A stretch of 64,000 nt of DNA, from assembly GCA_043797615.1 (NCBI GenBank), contig JAZDPK010000035.1, forward strand, positions 4,518-68,517, given 5' to 3'. The DNA comes from JAZDPK01 sp043797615 (lineage in GTDB: Bacteria > Patescibacteriota > Patescibacteriia > UBA11705 > JABHMO01). The number at the start of each line of letters is the position of its first letter. Within the stretch, counting starts at the first letter, position 1. The notes under the pieces are model-generated. The model had not been told where the DNA came from, did no database searches, and saw nothing but the letters and a program-made list of their open reading frames with translations. The translations under genes and the position numbers were made by a program. Shown here one piece after another: positions 30,212-38,438 of this stretch.

Positions 30212-31372
30212 ATGAATTTAAATTATAAAAAACTAATTCTTGACGCCGAAACCGAAAAGATCAAAGACGAATTGAAAAATGCCGGTTCGAAATTGCAGGA
30301 AAAGGCGAGCGAGCCGCAAGGCCGTTTACTGTCCGAGCTTTCGGACATGTACGATCGGACGGAAGAAAACAAAGCGCGGAAAGTTAAAACGTATTTGTTC
30401 AAGCCGTACGTCTGGGCGCCGGTCTTGGCCGTGGTTATAATCGCCATTGTCGGATTTAACATGATGAATCAGCCGCCGGTTTACATGAAATATCCGGATC
30501 CGATTTACTACAACTTAGGCGGAATGGAATCCGCGACCGGTTCAAGCTCGATGGATGTTGGAATCGGTTCGTCGTCGACAAGCTTTGCGCAGCCGCAAGC
30601 CACGTTCAAGCAAAGATTCATTGAAAATTTGGGACAGCACGCGGCCAGTCCTGAGGACATCGCGAAAGCCGGTTCCATGCTTGAGAAGGACGTGAACGTC
30701 AATATCATGTTAGTGAAAAAGGTGGACAGCGTCGAGCTTTTCGCGAAAACAATATTCGAACCGCTGGGCGGCTACGTTCAAAATATCGGCCAGAACAATT
30801 ATTACGGAGATGATAATTCGTTCTGGGTGCGCGGCCGGATCCCGGCGGATAAAATGGACTTGTTCAGAATGTCGTTGAAAAATTTCGTCGGCAAAGACAA
30901 GTATTATCAGGAAAATCTGAGCGCGCAGTCGCGGACCGCGGATATCGTTGTTATCGATCAAAATATCAAGTCGGTTCAAGACACGATCAATTATTTGAAA
31001 GCCGGCATTGCCAAAGAAACGGATGAAGTGAAAAAGTCGGCATTGCAAAAACAGTTGAACCAAAATAACGCATATTTGAAAGAGCGCGAACAAACGAAAA
31101 AAGAAATCCTGGCGCAGGTGAATTATGTCGACGTCAGTCTGAACGCGCAAACGATTCCGAATTTCTGGAGCGCGAAAAACATCAATGACATTCAAAATTA
31201 TTTCTACGGATACGAAAGCGTGTCGCTCTGGAGCCAGATGCTGATCAACGCTTTGTTCGTCTGCATCGGCGCGCTGAAAATATTGAGCTGGACGTTCTGG
31301 GCGATTATCATCGTTGTCTGGTTAATCATTAGAAAACGCCGGAAGAACAAGTGGCTTGAACAAATGGAATAA
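30212..31372 (+). CDS. DUF4349-type membrane protein, possible anti-sigma partner
   Basis: 386 residues: a cytoplasmic N-terminus of about 65 residues rich in helices, a transmembrane helix (68-87), an extracytoplasmic region (90-330) with a beta-alpha part (VRGRIPADKMDLFRMSL) and a coiled coil (SVQDTINYLKAGIAKET), and a final membrane helix (345-378) with a basic tail. The outer part fits DUF4349. DUF4349 proteins often accompany ECF sigma factors and zinc-finger anti-sigma domains. Here the N-terminus has no HxxxCxxC motif, so the anti-sigma role is inferred from context only. Confidence 0.7.
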   Translation: MNLNYKKLILDAETEKIKDELKNAGSKLQEKASEPQGRLLSELSDMYDRTEENKARKVKTYLFKPYVWAPVLAVVIIAIVGFNMMNQPPVYMKYPDPIYYNLGGMESATGSSSMDVGIGSSSTSFAQPQATFKQRFIENLGQHAASPEDIAKAGSMLEKDVNVNIMLVKKVDSVELFAKTIFEPLGGYVQNIGQNNYYGDDNSFWVRGRIPADKMDLFRMSLKNFVGKDKYYQENLSAQSRTADIVVIDQNIKSVQDTINYLKAGIAKETDEVKKSALQKQLNQNNAYLKEREQTKKEILAQVNYVDVSLNAQTIPNFWSAKNINDIQNYFYGYESVSLWSQMLINALFVCIGALKILSWTFWAIIIVVWLIIRKRRKNKWLEQME

Positions 31373-31384
31373 CATTATTCGTAA

Positions 31385-31416
31385 AAAAAGATCGGTCGAT
31401 ATGGGCCGGTCTTTTC
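31385..31416 (+). terminator. Rho-independent terminator
   Basis: AAAAGATCGGTC and GGCCGGTCTTTT form a stem with a T-rich end, closing the sigma/DUF4349 unit. Confidence 0.75.
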
Positions 31417-31475
31417 AGTTGAATTCCGGCGGATAAAGTGCTATCATTAAATCAAATAATTAACCGTAAAAAAAT

Positions 31476-32312
31476 ATGGGAATGAGCCTTTCTCCAAGTT
31501 TAGAATAGCCGAAAAAAACAGAGCAAAACATCGATCTTGGCCCTGTTTATGAATTGAAAGAGCCGATGCAGAATATCCTTGAGCAAATGCGCGATCGCAT
31601 CGACAACAAGGAATACAAGTTGATCATCGGCGACGACGCGTCCGGTAGAATTCCGACTTTTATTTTTCGAAAATTTTTGAAAAAAGTTTACGGCAAGGAA
31701 GACGCGAAAAAATTGCAAACGCTGTTTTTTGCCGGATTCGGCGCGGGCGGGGAGCTAAGAAGAAAAATAAATTTGGGAGAAAACGGATTGGTTGATAAAA
31801 AACAAAAAATGTCAGATTTTATTTCTCAACACTCGATTAAATTAAATGCAGAGGAGAGAGTTTTATTGGTTACCGACACGATAAATACCGGTTCCTCAAT
31901 AAAACCGATGATTGAAGCGCTTCAAGCATTGGGATACGCCGTGGATGTTGCAACTGTCGGCGTATGTAAAATTAACATTGAAGATAGGACAGATCTTTCC
32001 GACGAAGAAAAAACAGATTCGCTTAAAGAAAAATTTAATTGTGATGTGTTTGTCGGGTTGCATGAGCCACCGGAAATTTGGGGAAAAGATGAACTTAATG
32101 GCGTTTTTAAATTTGAAAAAGATCTGCATTCAACAATCATTGCAAGCGTTGCCAGAGATAAATTCATCGTCGATAAAAAAGTTTCCCTTGCCCGACGCGC
32201 GGCGAACGAAGTGGCGGACGAGCTGGCGGAGTGGTATGCAGCATTGTCATCCTGCCCTGAATTTAATTCAGGGGATTCAGAATCGGACAATGCTGTGAAA
32301 AAATCAAAATAA
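31476..32312 (+). pseudogene. Phosphoribosyltransferase-like gene with in-frame TAG at codon 11
   Basis: From ATG 31476 the frame reads MGMSLSPSLE, then TAG (31506-31508), then PKKTEQNIDLGPVYELKEPM, continuing to 32312. The sequence on both sides of the stop looks like one protein. The body has IIGDDASGRIP and a PRPP-loop-like LLVTDTINTGSSIKPMIEAL, typical of type I phosphoribosyltransferases. A TTG at 31554 could start a shortened protein but has no ribosome site. The C-terminal part (CPEFNSGDSES) is encoded by a CCTGAA/TTCAGG palindrome. It is either a recent nonsense mutation or a sequencing error; the substrate is unknown. Confidence 0.6.
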
Positions 32313-32520
32313 TTTTCCTGAGATGTCGGATTCTGAATCCCGCATATCATGTAATTTGCATTTATGTGACGCAGCGGGTTCAGAATGACATCTCTGGGTT
32401 TTTTCCGCTGTTATTCTTCCGTTAATTACCGGAGCTCGATTCAGGGCGGGGTCGGACAATTGTTTATCTCCGCTGTCACCCTGAACTTGATTCAGGGTCG
32501 GACAGTTGTATGATTAATGA
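32245..32520. repeat. Cluster of CCTGAA/TTCAGG palindromic elements
   Basis: At least three elements: 32245-32290 (inside the 3' end of the preceding gene), 32325-32395 (AGATGTC...GACATCT arms around TTCTGAA/TTCAGAA) and 32440-32515 (CCCTGAACTTG/TTCAGGGTC). No gene between 32313 and 32523. Confidence 0.7.
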
Positions 32521-32523
32521 CTT

Positions 32524-32817
32524 ATGAGAAGTTACAATTATTACGTTTATATAATGGCCAGCGACAGATGGACTTTGTACATCGGCGTGACAAACGATCT
32601 TGTCCGTCGAATAAGCGAGCATAAACTTAAATTAAGTCCCAAAAGTTTTACCGCGCGTTACAATATTCTGAAATTAGTTTATTACGAGCATTTTACAGAT
32701 GTGAATGCCGCTATTGCGCGCGAAAAACAATTGAAAAATTGGCGTCGCAAGTGGAAATTGGATTTGATAAAAGAAAACAATCCTGATTTTCTTGATTTAA
32801 GCGATAAATTGCGTTAG
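32524..32817 (+). CDS. Small GIY-YIG nuclease-domain protein
   Basis: 97 residues with the motif strands YNYYVYIMA and TLYIGVTNDLVRRISEH, where Arg of VRRI is the likely catalytic residue, followed by the conserved REKQLKNWRRKWK helix. It belongs to the YhbQ-like single-domain group. It is flanked on both sides by CCTGAA/TTCAGG palindromes (32440-32515 and 32823-32861), a placement that suggests it may travel with, or act on, these repeats; that is inference only. Confidence 0.85.
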   Translation: MRSYNYYVYIMASDRWTLYIGVTNDLVRRISEHKLKLSPKSFTARYNILKLVYYEHFTDVNAAIAREKQLKNWRRKWKLDLIKENNPDFLDLSDKLR

Positions 32818-32822
32818 TTCGT

Positions 32823-32861
32823 CGCGATGTCGGATCCTGAATCGAGTTCAGGATGACATCG
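32823..32861. repeat. CGATGTC...GACATCG palindrome
   Basis: Arms CGATGTCGGATCCTGAA and TTCAGGATGACATCG, a member of the CCTGAA/TTCAGG family; it may also act as a terminator (T-rich sequence follows). Confidence 0.7.
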
Positions 32862-32916
32862 CTCTTTTTCCTTTGCATACAATAATTTGGTTTGAGGTAA
32901 TATCGCTAATAGATAT

Positions 32917-34014
32917 ATGAATATCGAAAATCTTTATGAAATTTTAACCGACCAGCCCGCGTACCGCATCAAGCAAGTCGAGCGCGCGGTGTTTTTCAAT
33001 TTAATCGAAAGCTGGGACGAAGCCACGGCCTTGCCGAAAGATTTGCGGCGGAAATTGAACGACGAAGTTGATTTGCAAATAAAAAATCAATTGTTCAAAT
33101 CAAAAAAAGGCGATTCGCAAAAAGCGCTGATTGAATTCTCCGATGGAAGCAAAGTGGAAACCGTTTTGATTCGGCATAATGACGGTCCCCATACCAGCAT
33201 AGACGCGGTACGGGGCAAGCGAAATACCGTCTGCGTTTCATCGCAAATCGGCTGTCCTCTGGACTGCGCGTTTTGCGCCACGGGGAAAATGGGATTTAAA
33301 CGGAATCTAACCAAAGAGGAAATAGTTGAACAAGTTTTGTTTTGGAATAGATTGTTACGAACGCAGTACCATGGTTCTTACTATGGAACTGAGGAAAAAA
33401 AAGAGCGGGACTGCTCGCCGGAGCTCGAAGAGCGTAGGCGGGTTTCCAATCTGGTGTTCATGGGCATGGGCGAGCCGTTTCTGAATTATGAAAACGTGAT
33501 GAATGCGATAAAATTTTTAAATCGAAAAGAAATCTTCGGCATCGGCATGCGCAACATTTCCATTTCCACGATCGGCGTGCTGGAAGGCATTAAGAAATTC
33601 ACCGATGAAGATTTGCAAATCAATCTGGCGATTTCTCTGCACGCGCCGAACGATAAATTGCGAACCGAACTTATTCCGGCGAACAAAACTTGGCCGATAA
33701 AAAAAGTTTTAGCCGCTGTTGACGATTACATCGCCAAAACGAATCGCAAAGTGATGTTCGAATACATCATGATTAAAGACGTGAACGACAGCGACGCGGA
33801 TGCACGCGAACTGGCCGGGCTCATGAAAAAGAAATTGTACCTGGTGAACTTAATTCCGTACAATGAAACGGAAAAATTCCATTCCTCTTTGAATAAGCGT
33901 ATTGAAAAATTCAAAAACATTTTGGAGCGCGCCGGAGTGAATGTTACAAGGCGCCGAGCGTTCGGGCAGGATATCGACGCGGCGTGCGGGCAACTGGTTA
34001 CACGACATTGCTGA
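32917..34014 (+). CDS. rlmN: 23S rRNA / tRNA adenine-C2 methyltransferase RlmN
   Basis: 365 residues. A radical-SAM enzyme that methylates C2 of A2503 in 23S rRNA and A37 of some tRNAs. The cluster motif is Cys113, Cys117 and Cys120 in CPLDCAFCATG; the SAM-binding segment is FMGMGEPFLNYENV. The C-terminal Cys near GQDIDAACGQL is the methyl-accepting type. Residues about 150-174 (YHGSYYGTEEKKERDCSPEL and onward) are not expected in RlmN. They are encoded by a hairpin found exactly between genes at 21326-21348, plus a second GCTCGCCGGAGCTCG palindrome. The insert lies in a loop between two strands. Confidence 0.93.
   Translation: MNIENLYEILTDQPAYRIKQVERAVFFNLIESWDEATALPKDLRRKLNDEVDLQIKNQLFKSKKGDSQKALIEFSDGSKVETVLIRHNDGPHTSIDAVRGKRNTVCVSSQIGCPLDCAFCATGKMGFKRNLTKEEIVEQVLFWNRLLRTQYHGSYYGTEEKKERDCSPELEERRRVSNLVFMGMGEPFLNYENVMNAIKFLNRKEIFGIGMRNISISTIGVLEGIKKFTDEDLQINLAISLHAPNDKLRTELIPANKTWPIKKVLAAVDDYIAKTNRKVMFEYIMIKDVNDSDADARELAGLMKKKLYLVNLIPYNETEKFHSSLNKRIEKFKNILERAGVNVTRRRAFGQDIDAACGQLVTRHC
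33369..33391. repeat. ATGGTTCTTAC hairpin inside rlmN
   Basis: 23 nt identical to 21326-21348. The hairpin CCATgG/CtATGG with its flank GAACTG is kept, and the rlmN frame stays open. Confidence 0.85.
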
Positions 34015-34145
34015 TGCGAATGAACGGAGAATGCGAATGCCGCCTGCCTTCGCCGAAGCGTAGCGCCGGCTACGCGCAGGCAGGCGAATGAAATCAATAT
34101 AAGTATTTTAATTCGCATCATTTGCATTGAGCAATATTCGCATCA
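34013..34145. repeat. GCGAAT/ATTCGC repeat with nested CCTGCC/GGCAGG element
   Basis: The outer element has TGCGAATGAACGG and TTAATTCGCATCATTTGC arms. At 34043-34084 a 42-nt CCTGCCTTCGCC...GCGCAGGCAGG element is inserted. A shorter relative of the outer element lies at 41863-41917. Confidence 0.7.
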
Positions 34146-34252
34146 ATAATGATGTTTATCTGTATCGACAGCGGAATTTCACGCCGTTCTCTTTCATGTC
34201 AAATGTTACATATTCAACGGATTGTTTTTTGAAAATCAAGAAAGGAGAAAAA

Positions 34253-34489
34253 ATGTTCAACTGGAAAAAATCAATGATCAGATGCGGTTTGTCGGAAATT
34301 TTTACCGGTTTTGTTTTGCTCGGGATCGCAATACTCGAAATTCTCGGTTTCGATGTTATCGTTATCAAAGGAATTGAAGAAAAAATTTTTGCGACTGCGC
34401 TCTTAGCGCTCGGCGGAGTTATTTTTATCTTGATCGGTATTCAGAGCATTCGGACGAGAAACGATGTTTATGTCCAAAAGCGCCTTTGA
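34253..34489 (+). CDS. Small two-helix membrane protein, unknown
   Basis: 78 residues, MFNWKKSMIRCG then two transmembrane helices (about 15-35 and 45-65) and a basic tail. The start at 34253 follows AAAGGAG by 7 nt, which rejects a longer frame beginning at 34127 in repeat sequence. A terminator follows at 34507. It stands alone between rlmN and rpsB. Function unknown. Confidence 0.65.
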   Translation: MFNWKKSMIRCGLSEIFTGFVLLGIAILEILGFDVIVIKGIEEKIFATALLALGGVIFILIGIQSIRTRNDVYVQKRL

Positions 34490-34506
34490 TCGAAAGTAAT
34501 TTTGCA

Positions 34507-34540
34507 AGGGAAGTTGCGCAACGCGGCTTCTCTTTTTTAT
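34507..34540 (+). terminator. Rho-independent terminator
   Basis: GGGAAG...GCG-CAAC-GCG...CTTCTC with a T run, after the small membrane protein. The stretch 34541-34745 up to the rpsB leader shows no gene. Confidence 0.6.
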
Positions 34541-34748
34541 TTTGAAAAAAAGTGAGACGGGTGGGACAGGTGAGTAAGGAGAGACAAGTGTGAATACGAA
34601 TATGCGCGAATAATCACGCTGTAAATGCTTTCATGCCGAAGCTTTTAGTGAAGACGGGGAGCTGAGAGATAGTTCTTGCATATTTAGATAATCCGTGCTA
34701 TTATTCTGTTATTCGCAAATTTTCTTAATTCAATCAAATAAATCACAT

Positions 34749-34825
34749 ACTCTTCCCGGCTATTTTTAGCCAAAATTAATCGCGCCTGCTTGTTTATTCA
34801 AATGAGCCGCGTTAATCGGAAGAGT
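34749..34825 (+). promoter_or_regulatory. Structured leader upstream of rpsB
   Basis: A closing 8-bp stem ACTCTTCC (34749-34756) / GGAAGAGT (34818-34825) encloses a hairpin GGCTA...TAGCC and a longer stem ATTAATCGCG/CGCGTTAAT. It resembles a three-way junction 66 nt before rpsB. Ribosomal-protein leaders often bind the encoded protein, so S2 autoregulation is a reasonable inference. It does not obviously match the known proteobacterial rpsB leader. Confidence 0.5.
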
Positions 34826-34890
34826 AGCGGATTCTTTTTTTTCGCAAATCGTTTAATTCGCGTTAAAAAAGAATAAAAAGGACACAATTT

Positions 34891-35607
34891 ATGTTTACAA
34901 TCCCATCATTGGAAGAGATGATGAAAGCAGGCGTTCACTTCGGCCATCAGCGCTCAAAGTGGCACCCGAAAATGAAGCCGTACATTTTCACCGAAAAAAA
35001 CGGCGTGCAGATAATTAATTTGGAAGAAACTCAAAAGCAGCTGGGGAAGGCTTTGGAGTTTATCGCGAAAACTGTGGAGCAAGGCGGCACAGTTCTTTTT
35101 TTAGGCACGAAAATCCAAGCCAAGAAAATCGTCAAAGAAGCGGCCGAATCGTGCAAGTCGCCGTACATCATTTCGCGGTGGCTCGGCGGCACGCTGACCA
35201 ATGCTTCGTCCATTCTCGGCCTGGTGAAGAAATTCCGCAAGCTGCGCTCGGACAAAGCGTCCGGCGCCCTGGAAAAATACACGAAGAAAGAACAATTGCT
35301 TATGAACCAGGAAATTATCAGATTGGAAGGCCTGGTCGGCGGCATTGCCGAGCTCGATAAAATTCCGGACGTTTTGTTCATCGTCGACATCCGCGAGGAA
35401 AAAACCGCGGTCAAAGAGGCGATCCGCAAGAATATGCCGGTGGTCGCGATTTGCGATACGAACACCAATCCGGAGCAAGTCGCTTATCCGATTCCGGCGA
35501 ATGACGACGCGATCAAGTCGATCGCACTGCTCGTGGGCACGGTGGCGCAGACGATCTCGGACGTGAAGAGCAAGAAAAACGAAGCGCCGAAAACAGAAAA
35601 AAAATAG
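34891..35607 (+). CDS. rpsB: 30S ribosomal protein S2
   Basis: 238 residues. MLEAGVHFGHQ-type start (here MMKAGVHFGHQRSKWHPKMKPYIF), then LGTKIQAKKIVKEAA, RWLGGTLTN and DIREEKTAVKEAIRKNMPVVAICDTNTNP, all hallmark S2 segments. A component of the small-subunit head-body junction. It is followed by tsf after a palindromic gap, the usual bacterial rpsB-tsf order, and a structured leader lies upstream. Confidence 0.97.
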   Translation: MFTIPSLEEMMKAGVHFGHQRSKWHPKMKPYIFTEKNGVQIINLEETQKQLGKALEFIAKTVEQGGTVLFLGTKIQAKKIVKEAAESCKSPYIISRWLGGTLTNASSILGLVKKFRKLRSDKASGALEKYTKKEQLLMNQEIIRLEGLVGGIAELDKIPDVLFIVDIREEKTAVKEAIRKNMPVVAICDTNTNPEQVAYPIPANDDAIKSIALLVGTVAQTISDVKSKKNEAPKTEKK

Positions 35608-35626
35608 AAAAATTTTATTCCCGCTC

Positions 35627-35665
35627 GCCGTGTACCATACGGTACATGGCTCGCAAGCTCGCATT
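35627..35665. repeat. Palindromic repeats between rpsB and tsf
   Basis: GTACC-ATAC-GGTAC hairpin with flanking CGCTCGCC and GGCTCGCAAGCTCGC. It may act as a weak attenuator between the two genes; no T run follows. Confidence 0.45.
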
Positions 35666-35768
35666 TATTAATTTATTCTCATTAAGATAATCTTTGATAG
35701 AATAAATCAATAAACGCGACTTATAAAAATTTTTGCTCCAGAAAATAATAAATTTTTCCCTTACTCAT

Positions 35769-36356
35769 ATGCACAATCCAAAAGCGATCCTTAAGTTAAG
35801 AAATTTAACCGGCGCAGGCCTGGTCGACTGCCAAAAGGCGCTTGACGAAGCCGGCGGCGATTTGACAAAAGCTCAGGAAATTCTGCGCAAGAAGGGCGAA
35901 GCCAAAGCCGCGAAAAAAATTCAGGAGCGACAGGCCAAGGAAGGCATTGTCTATTCCTACATCCATTCGAACAATAAAGTCGGCGTATTGCTCGAATTGT
36001 TCTGTGAAACCGATTTTGTCGCCCGGACCGATGATTTTAAAAATCTGGCGCGCGATATCGCCATGCAGATCGCGGCCATGTCGCCGGAATATTTGAATTC
36101 CGATCAAATCCCGGACGAAGTGATTGAAAAGGAAAAAGAAATTTACCGCGAACAATTGAAAACCGAAGGCAAGCCGGAAGCGATGATTGAAAAAATAATG
36201 ACCGGCAAGCTGCAGAAATTTTACGAGGAAGTTTGCCTATTGAATCAGCCTTTCATCAAAGACGAAAAAATCAAAATCGAAGATTTGATCAAGCAAGCGA
36301 TCGCCAAGATCGGCGAGAAAATCGAGATCGGAAAATTCGTTAGATTCCAAATTTAA
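35769..36356 (+). CDS. tsf: Elongation factor Ts
   Basis: 195 residues. EF-Ts exchanges GDP for GTP on EF-Tu. The N-terminal UBA-like domain (LRNLTGAGLVDCQKALDEAGGD) and the TDF-type core (LFCETDFVARTDDF) are clear, as is the C-terminal EEVCLLNQPFIKD segment. It is shorter than E. coli EF-Ts (283) because the middle subdomain is reduced, as in thermophile and CPR forms. ATG 35769 (MHNPKAIL) fits the family start; the frame upstream is not coding. Confidence 0.95.
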   Translation: MHNPKAILKLRNLTGAGLVDCQKALDEAGGDLTKAQEILRKKGEAKAAKKIQERQAKEGIVYSYIHSNNKVGVLLELFCETDFVARTDDFKNLARDIAMQIAAMSPEYLNSDQIPDEVIEKEKEIYREQLKTEGKPEAMIEKIMTGKLQKFYEEVCLLNQPFIKDEKIKIEDLIKQAIAKIGEKIEIGKFVRFQI

Positions 36357-36412
36357 GTTTTTCCGTTTTTTCTTTTTTCCATTTACCATTTACTATTTTA
36401 CCATTTCAATAT

Positions 36413-37207
36413 ATGCGCGTTGCTGAAGTGCAATTCACGCCTTGGGACAAAATTTACGATTTCGATCCGAACGGTTTTGACGTTGCGACCGGCGATTACG
36501 TGATCGTTGAAACGAAAATCGGCGTTGAGATGGGGCGGGTGGCCGGATTTACCGAGCTTTCCGAAAGCGATCTGAAAGCCCTGCCCGAGCCCTTGAAGCC
36601 GATCGCGCGCAAAGCGTCTCAGGACGATCTGGACATTGTTTTGAAGCAGAATCAGAAAAAAACGCAGGCGTTCAGCGAATGCCGCCGACTGATCAAGAAA
36701 ACCAACTTGCCGATCAAGCTGGTGGACGCCCATTTCTCGTTCGACGACACGCGCATCACTTTCGCGTTCATCGCCGACGGCCGGGTCGATTTCCGCGAGC
36801 TTTTGAAGGAATTGAATCGCCATTTCAAGAAAAACATCCGCCTGCAGCAGCTCGGCATCCGCGACGAAATAAAAATGAGCGGCGACACCGGCTATTGCGG
36901 CCGGAATTTGTGCTGCCAGTCTTTTTACAAGGAGCTCGGCAACGTGACGTCCGATCTAGCGGAGATGCAGCAGGTAGCGCACCGCGGACCGGATCGGCTG
37001 TCCGGCGTTTGCGGACGGTTGAAATGCTGCCTGACTTTTGAAAAAGACCTGTACAACGAGCTCGCGGCGAAGATGCCGGCAGTCGGCTCGAAAATAAAAA
37101 CCACGCACGGCAAGGGCGAAGTGATCGGCTGGCATGTTTTGAAGCAGACGGTGGACGTGCTTCTCGAGGACAAAGAAACGATTCTGGAGGTTCCTATTGA
37201 GAAATAG
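36413..37207 (+). CDS. PSP1-domain protein, RicT/YaaT-like
   Basis: 264 residues. The PSP1 domain covers most of the protein, with the Cys-rich signature GYCGRNLCCQSF and later GVCGRLKCCLTFE. In Bacillus the homologue RicT works with RicA and RicF, binding iron-sulfur clusters and tuning RNase Y-dependent RNA processing. Neither partner is seen in this window. It sits between tsf and pheS, and a GGATTC/TTATCCG repeat follows. Confidence 0.88.
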   Translation: MRVAEVQFTPWDKIYDFDPNGFDVATGDYVIVETKIGVEMGRVAGFTELSESDLKALPEPLKPIARKASQDDLDIVLKQNQKKTQAFSECRRLIKKTNLPIKLVDAHFSFDDTRITFAFIADGRVDFRELLKELNRHFKKNIRLQQLGIRDEIKMSGDTGYCGRNLCCQSFYKELGNVTSDLAEMQQVAHRGPDRLSGVCGRLKCCLTFEKDLYNELAAKMPAVGSKIKTTHGKGEVIGWHVLKQTVDVLLEDKETILEVPIEK

Positions 37208-37242
37208 GGGCTTTTTTTGTTTTTATGTTATAATATTAAAAG

Positions 37243-37347
37243 AATACGGATATCACGGATTACAACGGATTCGGCGGATTCTTTAGGTTATAATTCTTAT
37301 GGAATCCGTTCTTATCCGTTTCTTAATCCGTTTTTATCCGTTCTTAT
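37243..37347. repeat. GGATTC/TTATCCG intergenic repeat, copy b
   Basis: GGATATCACGGATTACAACGG in the left arm and repeated TTATCCGTT in the right arm. It ends at the base before the pheS ATG, so the pheS leader is repeat sequence. Confidence 0.65.
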
Positions 37348-38385
37348 ATGAAAAAAGAACTCCAACAATTGAAAAATCAAGCCGAAGAATTGATCGAAAA
37401 AGCGGCCAGCCTGCTGGCTTTGGAAAAAGTCGAGCTTAAATATTTCAGCCGTCAGGGCGGCGAATTGAATAATATTTTAAAATCGCTGAAAAACTTGTCT
37501 GTAAACGAAAAGAAAGACATCGGCCAATTCGCCAATGAGATCAAATCAAGCCTGGCTGATATGATTGAAATCCGCAAAAAAGATTTAAATAAAAAAGAAA
37601 TCGCCAGCCGAATCAGCAATGAAAAAATAGACACCAGCCAGCCGGGAATCAAGCCGGAAATGGGATCGCTGCACCCCTTGACTATCGTGCAGCAGGAATT
37701 GGAAGATATTTTCGCTTCGCTCGGTTTTCGGATTTTGCACGGGCCGGAGCTTGAGTCCGATTATTACAATTTCACCGCTTTGAATATTCCGGACACGCAT
37801 CCGGTAAGGGACAATAGGGATACGTTTTACGTTAAAATGAAAGCGGGCGAGGAAAAATTGCTGCTCCGGACGGAAACTTCCGCCGTGCAGATCCGCGCGA
37901 TGCAGAAATACGGCGCGCCTTTGAAAGTCGTGGCGCCGGGCCGGGTTTTCCGGAATGAAGCGCTGGACGCGTCGCATGAGCACACTTTTTACCAAATGGA
38001 AGGATTAATGATTGATAAAAACATTTCGATCGTGAATTTGATCGCGGTCATGAAGACATTGCTCAAAGGAATTTTCAAAAAAGACATGAAGATCAGGCTG
38101 CGGCCCGGATATTTCCCGTTCGTCGAGCCGGGATTCGAGCTTGACATCCAATGTTCGATCTGCGAAGGCAAAGGCTGCAGCGTGTGCAAGCAGAGCGGCT
38201 GGCTGGAGCTTATGCCGTGCGGTATGGTGCACCCGAACGTCCTGCGCGCCGGCAACATCGATCCGGAAAAATATTCCGGCTTCGCCTTCGGCCTCGGCCT
38301 TACGCGCCTGGTGATGATGCGATACGGCGTTGACGATATCAGATTGTTCAATAGCGGCGATTTGCGCTTTTTGAAGCAGTTTTGA
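37348..38385 (+). CDS. pheS: Phenylalanine-tRNA ligase alpha subunit
   Basis: 345 residues. An N-terminal coiled coil (1-95) is followed by the class II catalytic core: HPLTIVQQELEDIFASLGF, GPELESDYYNFTALNIPDTHP (motif 2 region) and FGLGLTRLVMMRYGVDDIR (motif 3). The Cys-rich CSICEGKGCSVCKQSGWLE insert is normal for many bacterial PheS. It forms the alpha2-beta2 enzyme with PheT encoded downstream. Unusually, a four-helix-bundle gene lies between the two subunit genes. Confidence 0.97.
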   Translation: MKKELQQLKNQAEELIEKAASLLALEKVELKYFSRQGGELNNILKSLKNLSVNEKKDIGQFANEIKSSLADMIEIRKKDLNKKEIASRISNEKIDTSQPGIKPEMGSLHPLTIVQQELEDIFASLGFRILHGPELESDYYNFTALNIPDTHPVRDNRDTFYVKMKAGEEKLLLRTETSAVQIRAMQKYGAPLKVVAPGRVFRNEALDASHEHTFYQMEGLMIDKNISIVNLIAVMKTLLKGIFKKDMKIRLRPGYFPFVEPGFELDIQCSICEGKGCSVCKQSGWLELMPCGMVHPNVLRAGNIDPEKYSGFAFGLGLTRLVMMRYGVDDIRLFNSGDLRFLKQF

Positions 38386-38398
38386 TTTTGATGAAACG

Positions 38399-38438
38399 AT
38401 AGGTCTTATACGACCTATACGACATATATGACATATAA
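38399..38438. repeat. TATACGACCTATACGACATA repeat
   Basis: Runs of (C/A)GAC(C/A)TATA units that overlap the start of the next gene. Related to the palindrome at 38800-38833 inside that gene. Confidence 0.6.

Noticed and set aside
31506..31508. TAG recoded as an amino acid
   Set aside because: Only one internal TAG of this kind was seen, and no suppressor tRNA is in the window; mutation or error is simpler.
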